Assembly: GCA_037893225.1 (NCBI GenBank)
Contig: JAZGUH010000182.1
Span: forward strand, 124,001-188,000
From: Hippasteria phrygiana
Taxonomy: Eukaryota; Echinodermata; Asteroidea; Valvatida; Goniasteridae
DNA length: 64,000 nucleotides
Reading direction: 5' to 3'
Position 1 is the first letter of the stretch. Each line of letters starts with the position of its first letter. The translations under genes and the position numbers were made by a program. This document shows, in pieces, positions 21,081 through 36,100 of the stretch. The notes beneath the pieces were generated by a model. It searched no databases, had not been told where the DNA came from, and saw nothing but the letters and a program-made list of their open reading frames with translations.

Positions 21081-24000
21081 CTTGTGATGACGTCATCATA
21101 ACGTAATGTACATTTTCATCTGTAAACTTGCTGACCTACCTAGATATTACATTTAAAATAATCGAACTTGTACTTTTGTAGATATACAATGTATGGCTTT
21201 AAAAACTGCCCCTTTAAGATAACGTGACGTGACATGTGATGACGTCATCATAACGTCACGTCAATTTTCATCTATAAACCTGCTTGCCTACCCGACTATA
21301 TATTACATTTCAAATAAATCGGACCTGTACTTTTGAAGATATATGGCTTTGAGAAAAATGCCCCTTTAAGATAATGACACGAAACGAGTGATGACGTAAT
21401 CATGACATCAATAATTTTGTTATTTAAAATACCTACTGGGCTACCTAGATATTACTTTTGAACTTAATCGGACTTGTACTTTTGTTTATATATGGCTTCA
21501 AAAACTGCACCTTTAAGATGACGTCATGTGACATGTGATGACATCATAATAATGTCATGTCAATTTTGATCTATAAACCTATTGGGCTACCTAGATATTA
21601 CTTTTCAACTTAATCGGACATGTACTTCTTAATATATATGGCTTCAAAAACTGCCCCTTTAAGATGACGTCACGTAACATGTGATGACGTCATCATAACG
21701 TCATGTCAATTTCCATCTATAACACCCGGTGGCATACCTAGATATTACGTTTCAACTTAATCGGACTTGTACTTTTGTAGATATATGGCTTCGAAAAAAT
21801 GCCCCTTTAAGATGGCGTCACGTGACATGTGATGACATCATCATGACGTAAAAGTTCGCCACACGTTGTGAGCAGTTGGGGTAAGTGTCTGCCAAGTTTA
21901 AAAGTAGCCAAAGTGGCCAGTAAGAAAGAAAACGTTTACAAATGCTAAGGGCAATAATCTAGCGAGTGCCCCTTTAAGATGACACCACGTGACATGTTAT
22001 GACTTGATCATAACGTCATGTCAATGTTCATCTATAACACCCGGTGGCATACCTAGATATTACGTTCCAACTTAATCGGACTTGTACTTTTGTAGATATA
22101 TGGCTTCGAAAAATGCCCCTTTAAGATGACGTCACGTGACATGTGATGACGTCATCACGACGTAAAGGTTCGGCACACATTGTGAGCAGTTGGGGTAAGT
22201 GTCTGCCAAGTTTAAAAGTAGCCAATGTGGCCGGTAAGAAAGTAAACGTTTACAAATGCTATGGGCAATATTCTATCGACTTGAAAAAAGAATTTTTTTA
22301 TGACGTCATCATGACGTCACACAATTTTCGCTTTTTAGGGCATATCTTTGAGACATACCAAAGCTATAACAAAAAGAATTTTGAAAATATCTTGTTTTGT
22401 TCGCTAGATATAGTGAAAAGAATGTTACGATTATAAAACTTCAAGAATTCAGCGACTTGAAAAAAGACTAGAAATCAACCCCTTTTATAAACAGCAAGCT
22501 CATAATAGCCATGGTTATCAGCCCGTCCCACAATTCCTTTGTGTTATATTGAATTTGGTCTACATTTTGAAATGGCTGTCATTTCTTACTTGAGTGAGCC
22601 ACGATCATGAAATTTTGGAATTGGGTACAGAAAAATACAATGTATACATTTTTGTAATCGGATTGACCCTTACATGCGTTAAAAAAAACACATATTTTTG
22701 ATGACGTCATCATGACGTCACACAATTTTCGCCTTTTAGGGCATATCTTTGAAACATACCAAAGCTATAACAAAAATAATTTTGAAAATATCTTGTTTTG
22801 TTCGCTAGATATATTGAAAAGAATGTTACGATTTTAATACTTCAAAAATTCAGCGACTTGAAAAAAGACTAGAAATCAACCCCTTTTATAAACAGCAAGC
22901 TCATAATAGCCATGGTTATCAGCCCGTCCCAGAATTCCTTTGTGTTATATTGAATTTGGTCTAAATTTTGAAATGGCTGTCATTTCTTACTTGAGTGAGC
23001 CACGATCATGAAATTTTGGAATTGGGTACAGAAAAATACAATGTATACATTTTTGTAATCGGATTGACCCTTACATGCGTTAAAAAAAACACATATTTTT
23101 GATGACGTCATCATGACGTCACACAATTTTCGCCTTTTAGGGCATATCTTTGAGACATACCAAAGCTATAACAAAAAGAATTTTGAAAATATCTTGTTTT
23201 GTTCGCTAGATATATTGAAAAGAATGTTACGATTTTAATACTTCAAAAATTCAGCGACTTGAAAAAAGACTAGAAATCAACCCCTTTTATAAACAGCAAG
23301 CTCATAATAGCCATGGTTATCAGCCCGTCCCAGAATTCCTTTGTGTTATATTGAATTTGGTCTAAATTTTGAAATGGCTGTTATTTCTTACTTGAGTGAG
23401 CCACGATCATGAAATTTTGGAATTGGGTACAGCAAAATTCAATATATACATTTTTGTAATCAGATTGACCCTTACATGCGTTAAAAAAAAAAAGCATTTT
23501 TGATGACGTCATCATGACGTCACACAATTTTCGCTTTTTAAGGCATATCTTTGAGACATACCAAAGCTATAAGAAAAAGAATTTTTAAAATATCTTGTTT
23601 TGTTCGCTAGATATAATTTAATGAATGTTACGATTTTCAAAATTCAAAAATTCATAAAAAATCACGTGATGACGTCACCATGACGTAAAAGATCGGCATG
23701 CATCCTGAGCAGTTGGTCTAAGTGTCTGTTAAGTTTAAAGGCAATCGGCTGCATAAAAGTAGCCAAAGTGCCTGGCAGAACGAAAACGTGTACAAAGTCT
23801 ATGGGCAAAAAGTCTGAAAAAGAAAAAAAAAAAAAAAAAACTAGAAACTGGTGTTTGTGTACAAACACAGGGCTGTTTCGGGTGTTTTTTTTTTTTTTGT
23901 GGGAGTATGATTCTAATTCTTGATGAGATATCAATGGTAGATGAAACAAAATCTTGTTTTACATTCAAGCAATTACGTATCCTTAATCATAATTGTTTTG

Positions 24001-24190
24001 GAAATGTGAGCATACTTGCAGTTTGTGACCATGATGATGTCATTGTGATGTCACACATTTTGCACATTCATATGTAAGTACATATCACCTAACAAATGTA
24101 TTACAAATTGTTTTTTGAAATTAGCATGTAGGTTTGATGAGATATGGCTTTGGGGTTTAAAAACTTAAAAATTACTAGAAAATCGTATAA
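21081..24190. repeat. C run, B x3, D, E
   Basis: C units and spacers occupy about 21081-22270. B units start at 22450, 22851 and 23252, exactly 401 bp apart. D is at 23660-23900 with a GT-loop hairpin at 23851. E is at 23901-24190. Confidence 0.8.
23901..24190 (+). pseudogene. E module 1: PIF1/Helitron-type helicase fragment
   Basis: Starting at ATG 23907, one frame is open for 50-odd codons. It contains LILDEISMV, the Walker B/motif II form typical of PIF1 and Helitron helicases. About 27 residues later comes FGNVSILAVCD, matching motif III (usually FG.(V/I)SILAVGD) with the Gly changed to Cys. QLRIL in between fits the conserved 'RL..I' position. The frame then dissolves into satellite sequence, and motifs I and IV-VI are absent. 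This is a captured fragment, not a gene. It is always preceded by a GT-loop hairpin and followed by C units. Confidence 0.8.
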
Positions 24191-27130
24191 TGATGTCATC
24201 ATGACGTCATGTAATTTTTGTCAATAACGCCTGCTAGCATACCTACATATCACGTTTCAATTTCATTGGACTTGTAATTCTGTCGATATATGGCTTCGAA
24301 GAATCCACCTTTAAGATGACGTCACGTGACATGTGATGACATCATCATAATGTCATGTCAATTTTCATCTATAAACTTGCAGACGTACCTAGATATTACA
24401 TTTCAACTTAATCGAACTTGTACTTTTGTTTATAAGTGGCTTCAAAAACTGCCCCTTTAAGATGACGTCAGGTGACATGTGATGAAGTCATCATAACATC
24501 ATGTCAATTTTCATCTATAAACCTGCTGGCCTACTTAGATATTACATTTCAACTTAATCGAGCTTGTACTTTTGTAGATATGGCTTCAAAAACTGCCCCT
24601 TTAAGATGACATCACGTGACATGTGATGACATCATGATAATGTCATGTCAATTTTCAGCTATAAACCTACTGGGCTACCTAGATATTACTTTTGAACTTA
24701 ATCGGACTTGTGCTTTTGTAGACATATGGCTTCAAAAACTGCCCCTTTAAGATGGCGTCACGTGACATGTGATGACATCATCATGACGTAAAAGTTCGCC
24801 ACACGTTGTGAGCAGTTGGGGTAAGTGTGTGCCAAGTTTAAAAGTAGCCAAAGTGGCCAGTAAGAAAGAAAACGTTTACAAATGCTAAGGGCAATAATCT
24901 AGCGAGTGCCCCTTTAAGATGACACCACGTGACATGTTATGACTTGATCATAACGTCATGTCAATGTTCATCTATAACACCCGGTGGCATACCTAGATAT
25001 TACGTTCCAACTTAATCGGACTTGTACTTTTGTAGATATATGGCTTCGAAAAATGCCCCTTTAAGATGACGTCACGTGACATGTGATGACGTCATCACGA
25101 CGTAAAGGTTCGGCACACATTGTGAGCAGTTGGGGTAAGTGTCTGCCAAGTTTAAAAGTAGCCAATGTGGCCGGTAAGAAAGTAAACGTTTACAAATGCT
25201 ATGGGCAATATTCTATCGACTTGAAAAAAGAATTTTTTTATGACGTCATCATGACGTCACACAATTTTCGCTTTTTAGGGCATATCTTTGAGACATACCA
25301 AAGCTATAACAAAAAGAATTTTGAAAATATCTTGTTTTGTTCGCTAGATATAGTGAAAAGAATGTTACGATTATAAAACTTCAAGAATTCAGCGACTTGA
25401 AAAAAGACTAGAAATCAACCCCTTTTATAAACAGCAAGCTCATAATAGCCATGGTTATCAGCCCGTCCCACAATTCCTTTGTGTTATATTGAATTTGGTC
25501 TACATTTTGAAATGGCTGTCATTTCTTACTTGAGTGAGCCACGATCATGAAATTTTGGAATTGGGTACAGAAAAATACAATGTATACATTTTTGTAATCG
25601 GATTGACCCTTACATGCGTTAAAAAAAACACATATTTTTGATGACGTCATCATGACGTCACACAATTTTCGCCTTTTAGGGCATATCTTTGAAACATACC
25701 AAAGCTATAACAAAAATAATTTTGAAAATATCTTGTTTTGTTCGCTAGATATATTGAAAAGAATGTTACGATTTTAATACTTCAAAAATTCAGCGACTTG
25801 AAAAAAGACTAGAAATCAACCCCTTTTATAAACAGCAAGCTCATAATAGCCATGGTTATCAGCCCGTCCCAGAATTCCTTTGTGTTATATTGAATTTGGT
25901 CTAAATTTTGAAATGGCTGTCATTTCTTACTTGAGTGAGCCACGATCATGAAATTTTGGAATTGGGTACAGAAAAATACAATGTATACATTTTTGTAATC
26001 GGATTGACCCTTACATGCGTTAAAAAAAACACATATTTTTGATGACGTCATCATGACGTCACACAATTTTCGCCTTTTAGGGCATATCTTTGAGACATAC
26101 CAAAGCTATAACAAAAAGAATTTTGAAAATATCTTGTTTTGTTCGCTAGATATATTGAAAAGAATGTTACGATTTTAATACTTCAAAAATTCAGCGACTT
26201 GAAAAAAGACTAGAAATCAACCCCTTTTATAAACAGCAAGCTCATAATAGCCATGGTTATCAGCCCGTCCCAGAATTCCTTTGTGTTATATTGAATTTGG
26301 TCTAAATTTTGAAATGGCTGTTATTTCTTACTTGAGTGAGCCACGATCATGAAATTTTGGAATTGGGTACAGCAAAATTCAATATATACATTTTTGTAAT
26401 CAGATTGACCCTTACATGCGTTAAAAAAAAAAAGCATTTTTGATGACGTCATCATGACGTCACACAATTTTCGCTTTTTAAGGCATATCTTTGAGACATA
26501 CCAAAGCTATAAGAAAAAGAATTTTTAAAATATCTTGTTTTGTTCGCTAGATATAATTTAATGAATGTTACGATTTTCAAAATTCAAAAATTCATAAAAA
26601 ATCACGTGATGACGTCACCATGACGTAAAAGATCGGCATGCATCCTGAGCAGTTGGTCTAAGTGTCTGTTAAGTTTAAAGGCAATCGGCTGCATAAAAGT
26701 AGCCAAAGTGCCTGGCAGAACGAAAACGTGTACAAAGTCTATGGGCAAAAAGTCTGAAAAAGAAAAAAAAAAAAAAAAAACTAGAAACTGGTGTTTGTGT
26801 ACAAACACAGGGCTGTTTCGGGTGTTTTTTTTTTTTTTGTGGGAGTATGATTCTAATTCTTGATGAGATATCAATGGTAGATGAAACAAAATCTTGTTTT
26901 ACATTCAAGCAATTACGTATCCTTAATCATAATTGTTTTGGAAATGTGAGCATACTTGCAGTTTGTGACCATGATGATGTCATTGTGATGTCACACATTT
27001 TGCACATTCATATGTAAGTACATATCACCTAACAAATGTATTACAAATTGTTTTTTGAAATTAGCATGTAGGTTTGATGAGATATGGCTTTGGGGTTTAA
27101 AAACTTAAAAATTACTAGAAAATCGTATAA
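24191..27130. repeat. C run, B x3, D, E (second copy)
   Basis: Same order and spacing as the preceding block. The D hairpin is at 26791-26808 (GT loop) and E is at 26841-27130. Confidence 0.8.
26841..27130 (+). pseudogene. E module 2: helicase fragment
   Basis: Identical to module 1 as far as I can read, displaced by 2,940 bp. Confidence 0.8.
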
Positions 27131-30100
27131 TGATGTCATCATGACGTCATGTAATTTTTGTCAATAACGCCTGCTAGCATACCTACATATCACGTTTCAA
27201 TTTCATTGGACTTGTAATTCTGTCGATATATGGCTTCGAAGAATCCACCTTTAAGATGACGTCACGTGACATGTGATGACATCATCATAATGTCATGTCA
27301 ATTTTCATCTATAAACTTGCAGACGTACCTAGATATTACATTTCAACTTAATCGAACTTGTACTTTTGTTTATAAGTGGCTTCAAAAACTGCCCCTTTAA
27401 GATGACGTCAGGTGACATGTGATGAAGTCATCATAACATCATGTCAATTTTCATCTATAAACCTGCTGGCCTACTTAGATATTACATTTCAACTTAATCG
27501 AGCTTGTACTTTTGTAGATATGGCTTCAAAAACTGCCCCTTTAAGATGACATCACGTGACATGTGATGACATCATGATAATGTCATGTCAATTTTCAGCT
27601 ATAAACCTACTGGGCTACCTAGATATTACTTTTCAACTTAATCGAACTTGTAATTTTGTTTATATATGGCTTCAAAAACTGCCCCTTTAAGATGACGTCA
27701 CGTGACATGTGATGACGTCATCATAACGTCAATTCAATTTTTATCTATAAACCTACTAGGCTACCTAGATATTACTTTTAAACTTAATCGGACTTGTGCT
27801 TTTGTAGACATATGGCTTCAAAAACTGCCCCTTTAAGATGACGTCACGTGACATGTGATGACATCAATTATGATAATGTCATGTCAATTTTCAGCTATAA
27901 ACCTACTGGGCTACCTAGATATTACTTTTCAACTTAATCGAATTTGTACTTTTGTAGATATATGGCTTCAAAAACTGCCCCTTTAAGATGACGTCACGTG
28001 GCATGTGATGACGTCATCAAGAGGTAAAAGTTCGGCACACATTGTGAGCAGTTAGTCTAAGTGTCTGTCAAGTTTAAAAGTACCCAAAGTGCCGGTAAGA
28101 AAGAAAACGTGTACAAATGCTATAGGCAATAATCTAGCGAGTGCCCCTTTAAGATGACACCACGTGACATGTTATGACTTGATCATAACGTCATGTCAAT
28201 TTTCATCTATAACACCAGGTGGCATACCTTACGTTCCAACTGAATCGGACTTGTACTTTTGTAGATATATGGCTTCGAAAAATGCCCCTTTAAGATGACG
28301 TCACGTGACATGTGATGACGTCATCAGGACGTAAAAGTTCGGCACACATTGTGAGCAGTTGGGGTAAGTGTCTGCCAAGTTTAAAAGTAGCCAATGTGGC
28401 CGGTAAGAAAGTAAACGTTTACAAATGCTATGGGCAATATTCTATCGACTTGAAAAAAGATTTTTTTTATGACGTCATCATGACGTCACACAATTTTCGC
28501 TTTTTAGGGCATATCTTTGAAACATACCAAAGCTATAACAAAAAGAATTTTGAAAATATCTTGTTTTGTTCGCTAGATATATTGAAAAGAATGTTACGAT
28601 TTAAACAATTTAGAAATTCAGCGACTTGAAAAAAGACTAGAAATCAACCCCTTTTATAAACAGCAAGCTCATAATAGCCATGGTTATCAGCCCGTCCCAG
28701 AATTCCTTTGTGTTATATTGAATTTGGTCTAAATTTTGAAATGGCTGTCATTTCTTACTTGAGTGAGCCACGATCATGAAATTTTGGAATTGGGTACAGA
28801 AAAATACAATGTATACATTTTTGTAATCGGATTGACCCTTACATGCGTTAAAAAAAAATATATATTTTTGATGACGTCATCATGACGTCACACAATTTTC
28901 GCCTTTTAGGGCATATCTTTGAGACATACCAAAGCTATAACAAAAAGAATTTTGAAAATATCTTGTTTTGTTCGCTAGATATATTGAAAAGAATGTTACG
29001 ATTTTAATACTTCAAAAATTCAGCGACTTGAAAAAAGACTAGAAATCAACCCCTTTTATAAACAGCAAGCTCATAATAGCCATGGTTATCAGCCCGTCCC
29101 AGAATTCCTTTGTGTTATATTGAATTTGGTCTAAATTTTGAAATGGCTGTCATTTCTTACTTGAGTGAGCCACGATCATGAAATTTTGGAATTGGGTACA
29201 GCAAAATTCAATATATACATTTTTGTAATCAGATTGACCCTTACATGCGTTAAAAAAAAAAAGCATTTTTGATGACGTCATCATGACGTCACACAGTTTT
29301 CGCTTTTTAGGGCATATCTTTGAGACATACCAAAGCTATAAGAAAAAGAATTTTGAAAATATCTTGTTTTGTTCGCTAGATATAATTTAATGAATGTTAC
29401 GATTTTCAAAATTCAAAAATTCATAAAAAATCACGTGATGACGTCATCATGACGTAAAAGTTCGGCATACATTCTGAGCAGTTGGTCTAAGTGTCTGTTA
29501 AGTTTAAAGGCAATCGGCTGCATAAAACTAGCCAAAGTCCCTGGCAGAAAGAAATCGTGTACAAACGCTATGGGCAAAAAGTCTGAAAAAGAAAAAAAAA
29601 AAAAAAAAAAAAGAAAAACTAGACATCTGGTACAGTGTTTGTGGACAAACACAGGGCTGTTTTGTTTTTTGGTGTAAAATTTTGTGATTAAAATGAAATT
29701 TCAAAAATTTCAAAAATCATTAAAAAAAATGCCGATTACGTCATCATGACATCGTCATCATGACATCATTTCAGATTTTGCATGCTAGTGACAGTATCTA
29801 CCTACCCACCAATTTTCATGACGATCGGACCTATCCTTATATGTGTTTTTAAAAAGCACATTTTTGATGATGTCATCATGACGTCACACATTTTTTTCCT
29901 TTTTAGGGCATATCTTTGAGACCTACCAAAGCTATAACAAAAAGAATTTTAAAAATATCTTGTTTTGTTTGCCAGATATATTTAAAAGAATTTTACGATT
30001 TCAAAATTTCAAAAATTCATAACAAATCACATGATGACGTCATCATGACGTCATTTCAGATTTGGCATGCTGGTGGCAGTATCTACCTACCCACCAATTT

Positions 30101-30890
30101 TCATGACGATCGGGCCTATCCTTATATGTGTTTTTAAAAAGCACATTTTTGATGACGTCATCATGACGTCACACATTTTTTTCCTTTTTAGGGCATATCT
30201 TTGAGACATACCAAAGCTATAACAAAAAGAATTTTGAAAATATCTTGTTTTGTTCGCTAGATATATTGAAAAGAATGTTACGATTTTCAAATTTTGAAAA
30301 ATTCATAAAAAATCACGTGATGACGTCATCATGACGTCACTTTGGATTCAGCATCCCAGTGACAGTATCTACCTACCCACCAATTTGCATGACGATCGGA
30401 CCTATCCTTATATGTGTTTTAAAAAAGCACATTTTTGATGACGTCATCATGACATCACACATTTTTGTCCCTTTTAGTGCATATCTTTGAGACATACCGA
30501 AGCTATAACAAAAAGAATTTTGAAAATATCTTGTTTTGTTCGCTAGATATATTGAAAAGAATTTTACGATTTCAAAATTTCAAAAATTCATAAAAAATCA
30601 CGTGATGACGTCATCATGACGTAAATGTTCGGCATACATTCTGAGCAGTTAGTCTAAGTGTCTGCCAAGTTTAAAGCCAATCGGCAGCATAAAAGTAGCC
30701 AAAGTGCCAGTAAGAAAGAAAACGTGTACAAATGCTATGGGCATTTTGGCTGAAAAAGAAGAACAAAAAAAAGAAAAAACTAGATGTATGGTGCAGTGTT
30801 TGTGGACAAACACAGGGCTGTTTTGTTTTTTTGTGTAAAATTATATGATTTAAATGAACTTTCAAAAATGAAACAAATTATAGAAAATTA
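27131..30890. repeat. C run, B x2, D, A x3, D
   Basis: C at about 27131-28450. A B core follows, then B units from 28618 and 29019. D at 29431 (hairpin 29635). A units start near 29740, 30026 and 30312. D at 30604 (hairpin 30796). Confidence 0.75.
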
Positions 30891-32538
30891 GCCGATAACG
30901 TCATTATGACGTCACATACATTTTCATCTAACACATGCTGGCATAACTAAATACCACGTTTTAACTTAATCTGACTTGTACTTTTGTAGATATATGGTTT
31001 CCAAAAATGCCCCTTTAAGATGACGTCACGTGACATGTGATGACGTCATCATGACCTAAAAGTTCGGCGCACATTCTGAGCAGTTGGTGTAAGTGTCTGC
31101 CTACGACTTGTCTAACGACTTGAAAAAAAGACTAGAGATCAACTCTTTATAGACAGCATGCCACATGAAAGCCATGGTTTCTGTCCTTCCCAGAATTCCT
31201 TTGTGTTATATTGAATTTGGTCACAATTTTCAGATGCCTGTTATTTCTTAATACTTGAGTGAGCCACGATCACGAAATTGTTGAATTAGGTAGAGAAAAA
31301 TTCAATGTATACATTTTTTTAATCGGACCGACCCTTACATGCGTAAAAAAAATAAATTGATGACGTCATTATGACGTCACACAATTTTCGCCTTTTAGGG
31401 CATATCTTTGAGACATACCAAAAGCTGTATCAAAAAGAATTTTGAAAATATCTTGTTTTGTTTGCGAGATATATTTAAAAGAATGCATGTTGCGATTTCA
31501 AAATTTCAAAAATTCATAACAAATCACGTGATGACGTCATCATGACGTCACTTTGGATTTTGCATGCTAGTGCCAGTATCTACCTACCCACCAATTTTCA
31601 TGACGATCGGACCTATCCTTATATGTGTTTTAAAAAAGCACATTTTTGATGATGTCATCATGACGTCACACATTTTTTTCCTTTTTAGGGCATATCTTTG
31701 AGACCTACCAAAGCTATAACAAAAAGAATTTTGAAAATATCTTGTTTCGTTTGCCAGATATATTTAAAAGAATGTTACGATTTTCAAAATTTCAAAAATT
31801 CATAACAAATCACGTGATGACGTCATCATGACGTCACTTTGGATTTTGCATCCTAGTGCCAGTATCTACCTACCCACCAATTTGCATGACGATCGGACCT
31901 ATCCTTATATGTGTTTTAAAAAAGCACATTTTTGATGATGTCATCATGACGTCACACATTTTATTTCTTTTAGGGCATATCTTTGAGACATACCAAAGCT
32001 ATAACAAAAAGAATTTTGAAAATATCTTGTTTCGTTCGCTAGATATATTGAAAAGAATTTTACGATTTTCAAATTTTGAAAAATTCATAACAAATCACGT
32101 GATGATGTCATCATGACGTCACTTCGGATTCAGCATCCTAGTGACAGTATCTATGTACCCACCAATTTTCATGACGATCGGACCTATCCTTATATGTGTT
32201 TTAAAAAAGCACATTTTTGATGATGTCATCATGACGTCACACATTTTTTTTCTTTTAGGGCATATCTTTGAGACATACCAAAGCTATAACAAAAAGAATT
32301 TTGAAAATATCTTGTTTTGTTCGCTAGATATATTGAAAAGAATTTTACGATTTTGAAATTTCAAAAATTCATAAAAAATCACGTGATGACGTCATCATGA
32401 CGTAAATGTTCGGCACACATTCTGAGCAGTTAGTCTAAGTGTCTGCCAAGTTTAAAGCCAATCGGGTGCACCAAAGAAGCCAAAGTGCCGGTAAGAAAGA
32501 AAACGTGTACAAATGCTATGGGCAAAAGTCTGAAAAGG

Positions 32539-32592
<54 letters not shown>

Positions 32593-32593
32593 A

Positions 32594-32693
32594 TCTTAAC
32601 GAAAACAAGGGCTGTTTTGGAAAAGTTTCCAAAACAGCCAAAAAAAAAATCTTAACGAAAACAAGGGCTGTTTCGAAAAACTTTCGAAACAGC

Positions 32694-32733
<40 letters not shown>

Positions 32734-32772
32734 ACGAAAACAAGGGCTGTTTCGAACTCTTTCGAAACAGCC
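32594..32772. repeat. Hairpin/poly(A) cassette cluster 1 (three hairpins)
   Basis: Hairpins at 32610-32639 (GGCTGTTTTGGAAA stem, AG loop), 32666-32694 (GGCTGTTTCGAAA stem, AAC loop) and 32745-32772 (GGCTGTTTCGAA stem, CTCT loop). Each follows TCTTAACGAAAACAAG and is separated by a poly(A) run. All stems pair perfectly despite different sequences. A poly(A) tract of about 40 precedes the cluster. Confidence 0.9.
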
Positions 32773-32848
32773 AAAAAAGAAACAAAAACTAGATACTGGT
32801 GTTTGTGTACAAACACAGGGCTGTTTCGGGTGTTTTTGTTTTTTTTGT

Positions 32849-33138
32849 GGGAGTATGATTCTAATTCTTGATGAGATATCAATGGTAGATGAAACAAAAT
32901 CTTGTTTTACATTCAAGCAATTACGTATCCTTAATCATAATTGTTTTGGAAATGTGAGCATACTTGCAGTTTGTGACCATGATGATGTCATTGTGATGTC
33001 ACACATTTTGCACATTCATATGTAAGTACCTATCACCTAACAAATGTATTACAAATTGTTTTTTGAAATTAGTATGTAGGTTTGATGAGATATGGCTTTG
33101 GGGTTTAAAAACTTAAAAATTACTAGAAAATCGTATAA
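32849..33138 (+). pseudogene. E module 3: helicase fragment
   Basis: Same DEISMV and FGNVSILAVCD words. Later non-coding differences (for example TAAGTACC for TAAGTACA) separate it from modules 1 and 2. Confidence 0.8.
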
Positions 33139-36100
33139 TGATGTCATCATGACGTCATGTAATTTTTGTCAATAACGCCTGCTAGCATACCTACATATCA
33201 CGTTTCAATTTCATTGGACTTGTAATTCTGTAGATATATGGCTTCGAAGAATCCACCTTTAAGATGACGTCACGTGACATGTGATGACATCATCATAATG
33301 TCATGTCAATTTTCATCTATAAACTTGCAGACGTACCTAGATATTACATTTCAACTTAATCGAACTTGTACTTTTGTTTATATGTGGCTTCAAAAACTGC
33401 CCCTTTAAGATGACGTCAGGTGACGTGTGATGAAGTCATCAAACGTCATGTCAATTTTCATCTATAAACCTGCTGGCCTACTTAGATATTACATTTCAAC
33501 TTAATCGAGCTTGTACTTTTGTAGATATGGCTTCAAAAACTGCCCCTTTAAGATGACGTCATGTGACATGTGATGACATCATGATAATGTCATGTCAATT
33601 TTCAGCTATAAACCTACTGGGCTACCTAGATATTACTTTTCAACTTAATCGAACTTGTAATTTTGTTTATATATGGCTTCAAAAACTGCCCCTTTAAGAT
33701 GACGTCACGTGACATGTGATGACGTCATCATAACGTCAATTCAATTTTTATCTATAAACCTACTGGGCTACCTAGATATTACTTTTGAACTTAATCGGAC
33801 TTGTGCTTTTGTAGACATACGGCTTCAAAAACTGCCCCTTTAAGATGACGTCACGTGACATGTGATGACATCAATTATGATAATGTCATGTCAATTTTCA
33901 GCTATAAACCTACTGGGCTACCTAGATATTACTTTTGAACTTAATCGGACTTGTGCTTTTGTAGACATACGGCTTCAAAAACTGCCCCTTTAAGATGACG
34001 TCACGTGACATGTGATGACATCAATTATGATAATGTCATGTCAATTTTCAGCTATAAACCTACTGGGCTACGTAGATATTACTTTCAACTTAATCGAATT
34101 TGTACTTTTGTAGATATATGGCTTCAAAAACTGCCCCTTTAAGATGACGTCACGTGGCATGTCATGACGTCATCAAGAGGTAAAAGTTCGGCACACATTG
34201 TGAGCAGTTAGTCTAAGTGTCTGCCAAGTTTAAAAGTACCCAAAGTGCCGGTAAGAAAGAAAACGTGTACAAATGCTATAGGCAATAATCTAGCGAGTGC
34301 CCCTTTAAGATGACACCACGTGACATGTTATGACTTGATCATAACGTCATGTCAATTTTCATCTATAACACCAGGTGGCATACCTTACGTTCCAACTGAA
34401 TCGGACTTGTACTTTTGTAGATATATGGCTTCGAAAAATGCCCCTTTAAGATGACGTCACGTGACATGTGATGACGTCATCAGGACGTAAAAGTTCGGCA
34501 CACATTGTGAGCAGTTGGGGTAAGTGTCTGCCAAGTTTAAAAGTAGCCAATGTGGCCGGTAAGAAAGTAAACGTTTACAAATGCTATGGGCAATATTCTA
34601 TCGACTTGAAAAAAGAATTTTTTTATGACGTCATCATGACGTCACACAATTTTCGCTTTTTAGAGCATATCTTTGAGACATACCAAAGCTATAACAAAAA
34701 GAATTTTGAAAATATCTTGTTTTGTTCGCTAGATATAGTGAAAAGAATGTTACGATTATAAAACTTCAAGAATTCAGCGACTTGAAAAAAGACTACAAAT
34801 CAACCCTTTTTATAAACAGCATGCACATTTAAGCCATGGTTATCAGCCCTTCCCAGAATTCCTTTGTGTTATATTGAATTTGGTCTACATTTTGAAATGG
34901 CTCCTATTTCTTACTTGAGTGAGCCACGATCACGAAATTTTGGAATTGGGTACAGGAAAATTCAATGTATACATTTTTGTAATCAGATTGACCCTGACAT
35001 GCGTTTAAAAAAAAAATATTGTTGATGACGTCATCATGACGTCACACAATTTTCGCCTGATAGGACATATCTTTGAGACATACCAAAGCTATAACAAAAA
35101 GAATTTTGAAAATATCTTGATTTGTTCGCTAGATATATTGAAAAAAATGTTACGATTTTAATACTTCAAAAATTCAGCGACTTGAAAAAAGACTAGAAAT
35201 CAACCCCTTTTATAAACAGCAAGCACATAATAGCCATGGTTATCTTCCCGTCCCAGAATTCCTTTGTGTTATATTGAATTTGGTCTAAATTTTGAAATGG
35301 CTGTTATTTCTTACTTGAGTGAGCCACGATCATGAAATTTTGGAATTGGGTACAGCAAAATTCAATATATACATTTTTGTAATCAGATTGACCCTTACAT
35401 GCGTTAAAAAAAAAAAGCATTTTTGATGACGTCATCATGACGTCACACAATTTTCGCTTTTTAAGGCATATCTTTGAGACATACCAAAGCTATAACAAAA
35501 AGAATTTTGAAAATATCTTGTTTTGTTCGCTAGATATAATTTAATGAATGTTACGATTTTCAAAATTCAAAAATTCATAAAAAATCACGTGATGACGTCA
35601 TCATGACGTAAAAGTTCGGCATGCATTCTGAGCAGTTGGTCTGAGTGTCTGTTAAGTTTAAAGGCAATCGGCTGCATAAAAGTAGCCAAAGTGCCTGGCA
35701 GAAAGAAATCGTGTACAAACGCTATGGGCAAAAAGTCTGAAAAAGAAAAAAAAAAAGAAAAAAAAAGAAAAACTAGACATCTGGTACAGTGTTTGTGGAC
35801 AAACACAGGGCTGTTTTGTTTTTTTGTGTAAAATTGTGATTAAAATGAAATTTCAAAAATTTCAAAAATCATAAAAAAAATTCCCGATGACGTCATCATG
35901 ACATCATTTCAGATTTTGCATGCTAGTGACAGTATCTACCTACCCACCAATTTTCATGACGATTGGACCTATCCTTATATGTGTTTAAAAAAAGCACATT
36001 TTTGATCATGTCATCATGACGTCACACATTTTTTTCCTTTTTAGGGCATATCTTTGAGACCTACCAAAGCTATAACAAAAATAATTTTGAAAATATCTTG

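Larger units (their letters stand above)
21801..27633. repeat. Near-identical 2,940-bp tandem duplication
   Basis: Copy 1 is 21801-24693 and copy 2 is 24741-27633, at a constant offset of 2,940. Reading line by line I found one clear mismatch (T/C context at 21889 versus 24829). Each copy carries C, three B units, D, E and further C. The sequence between copies (24694-24740) differs. Identity this high means either a very recent unequal exchange or an assembly duplication. Confidence 0.9.
30891..33138. repeat. C, B, A x3, D with three hairpins, E
   Basis: C about 30891-31090. B of the 'agagatcaactc' subtype about 31091-31520. A units at about 31523, 31809 and 32094. D at 32384-32848 holds the extra hairpin cluster and the GT-loop hairpin at 32799. 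E is at 32849-33138. Confidence 0.8.
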
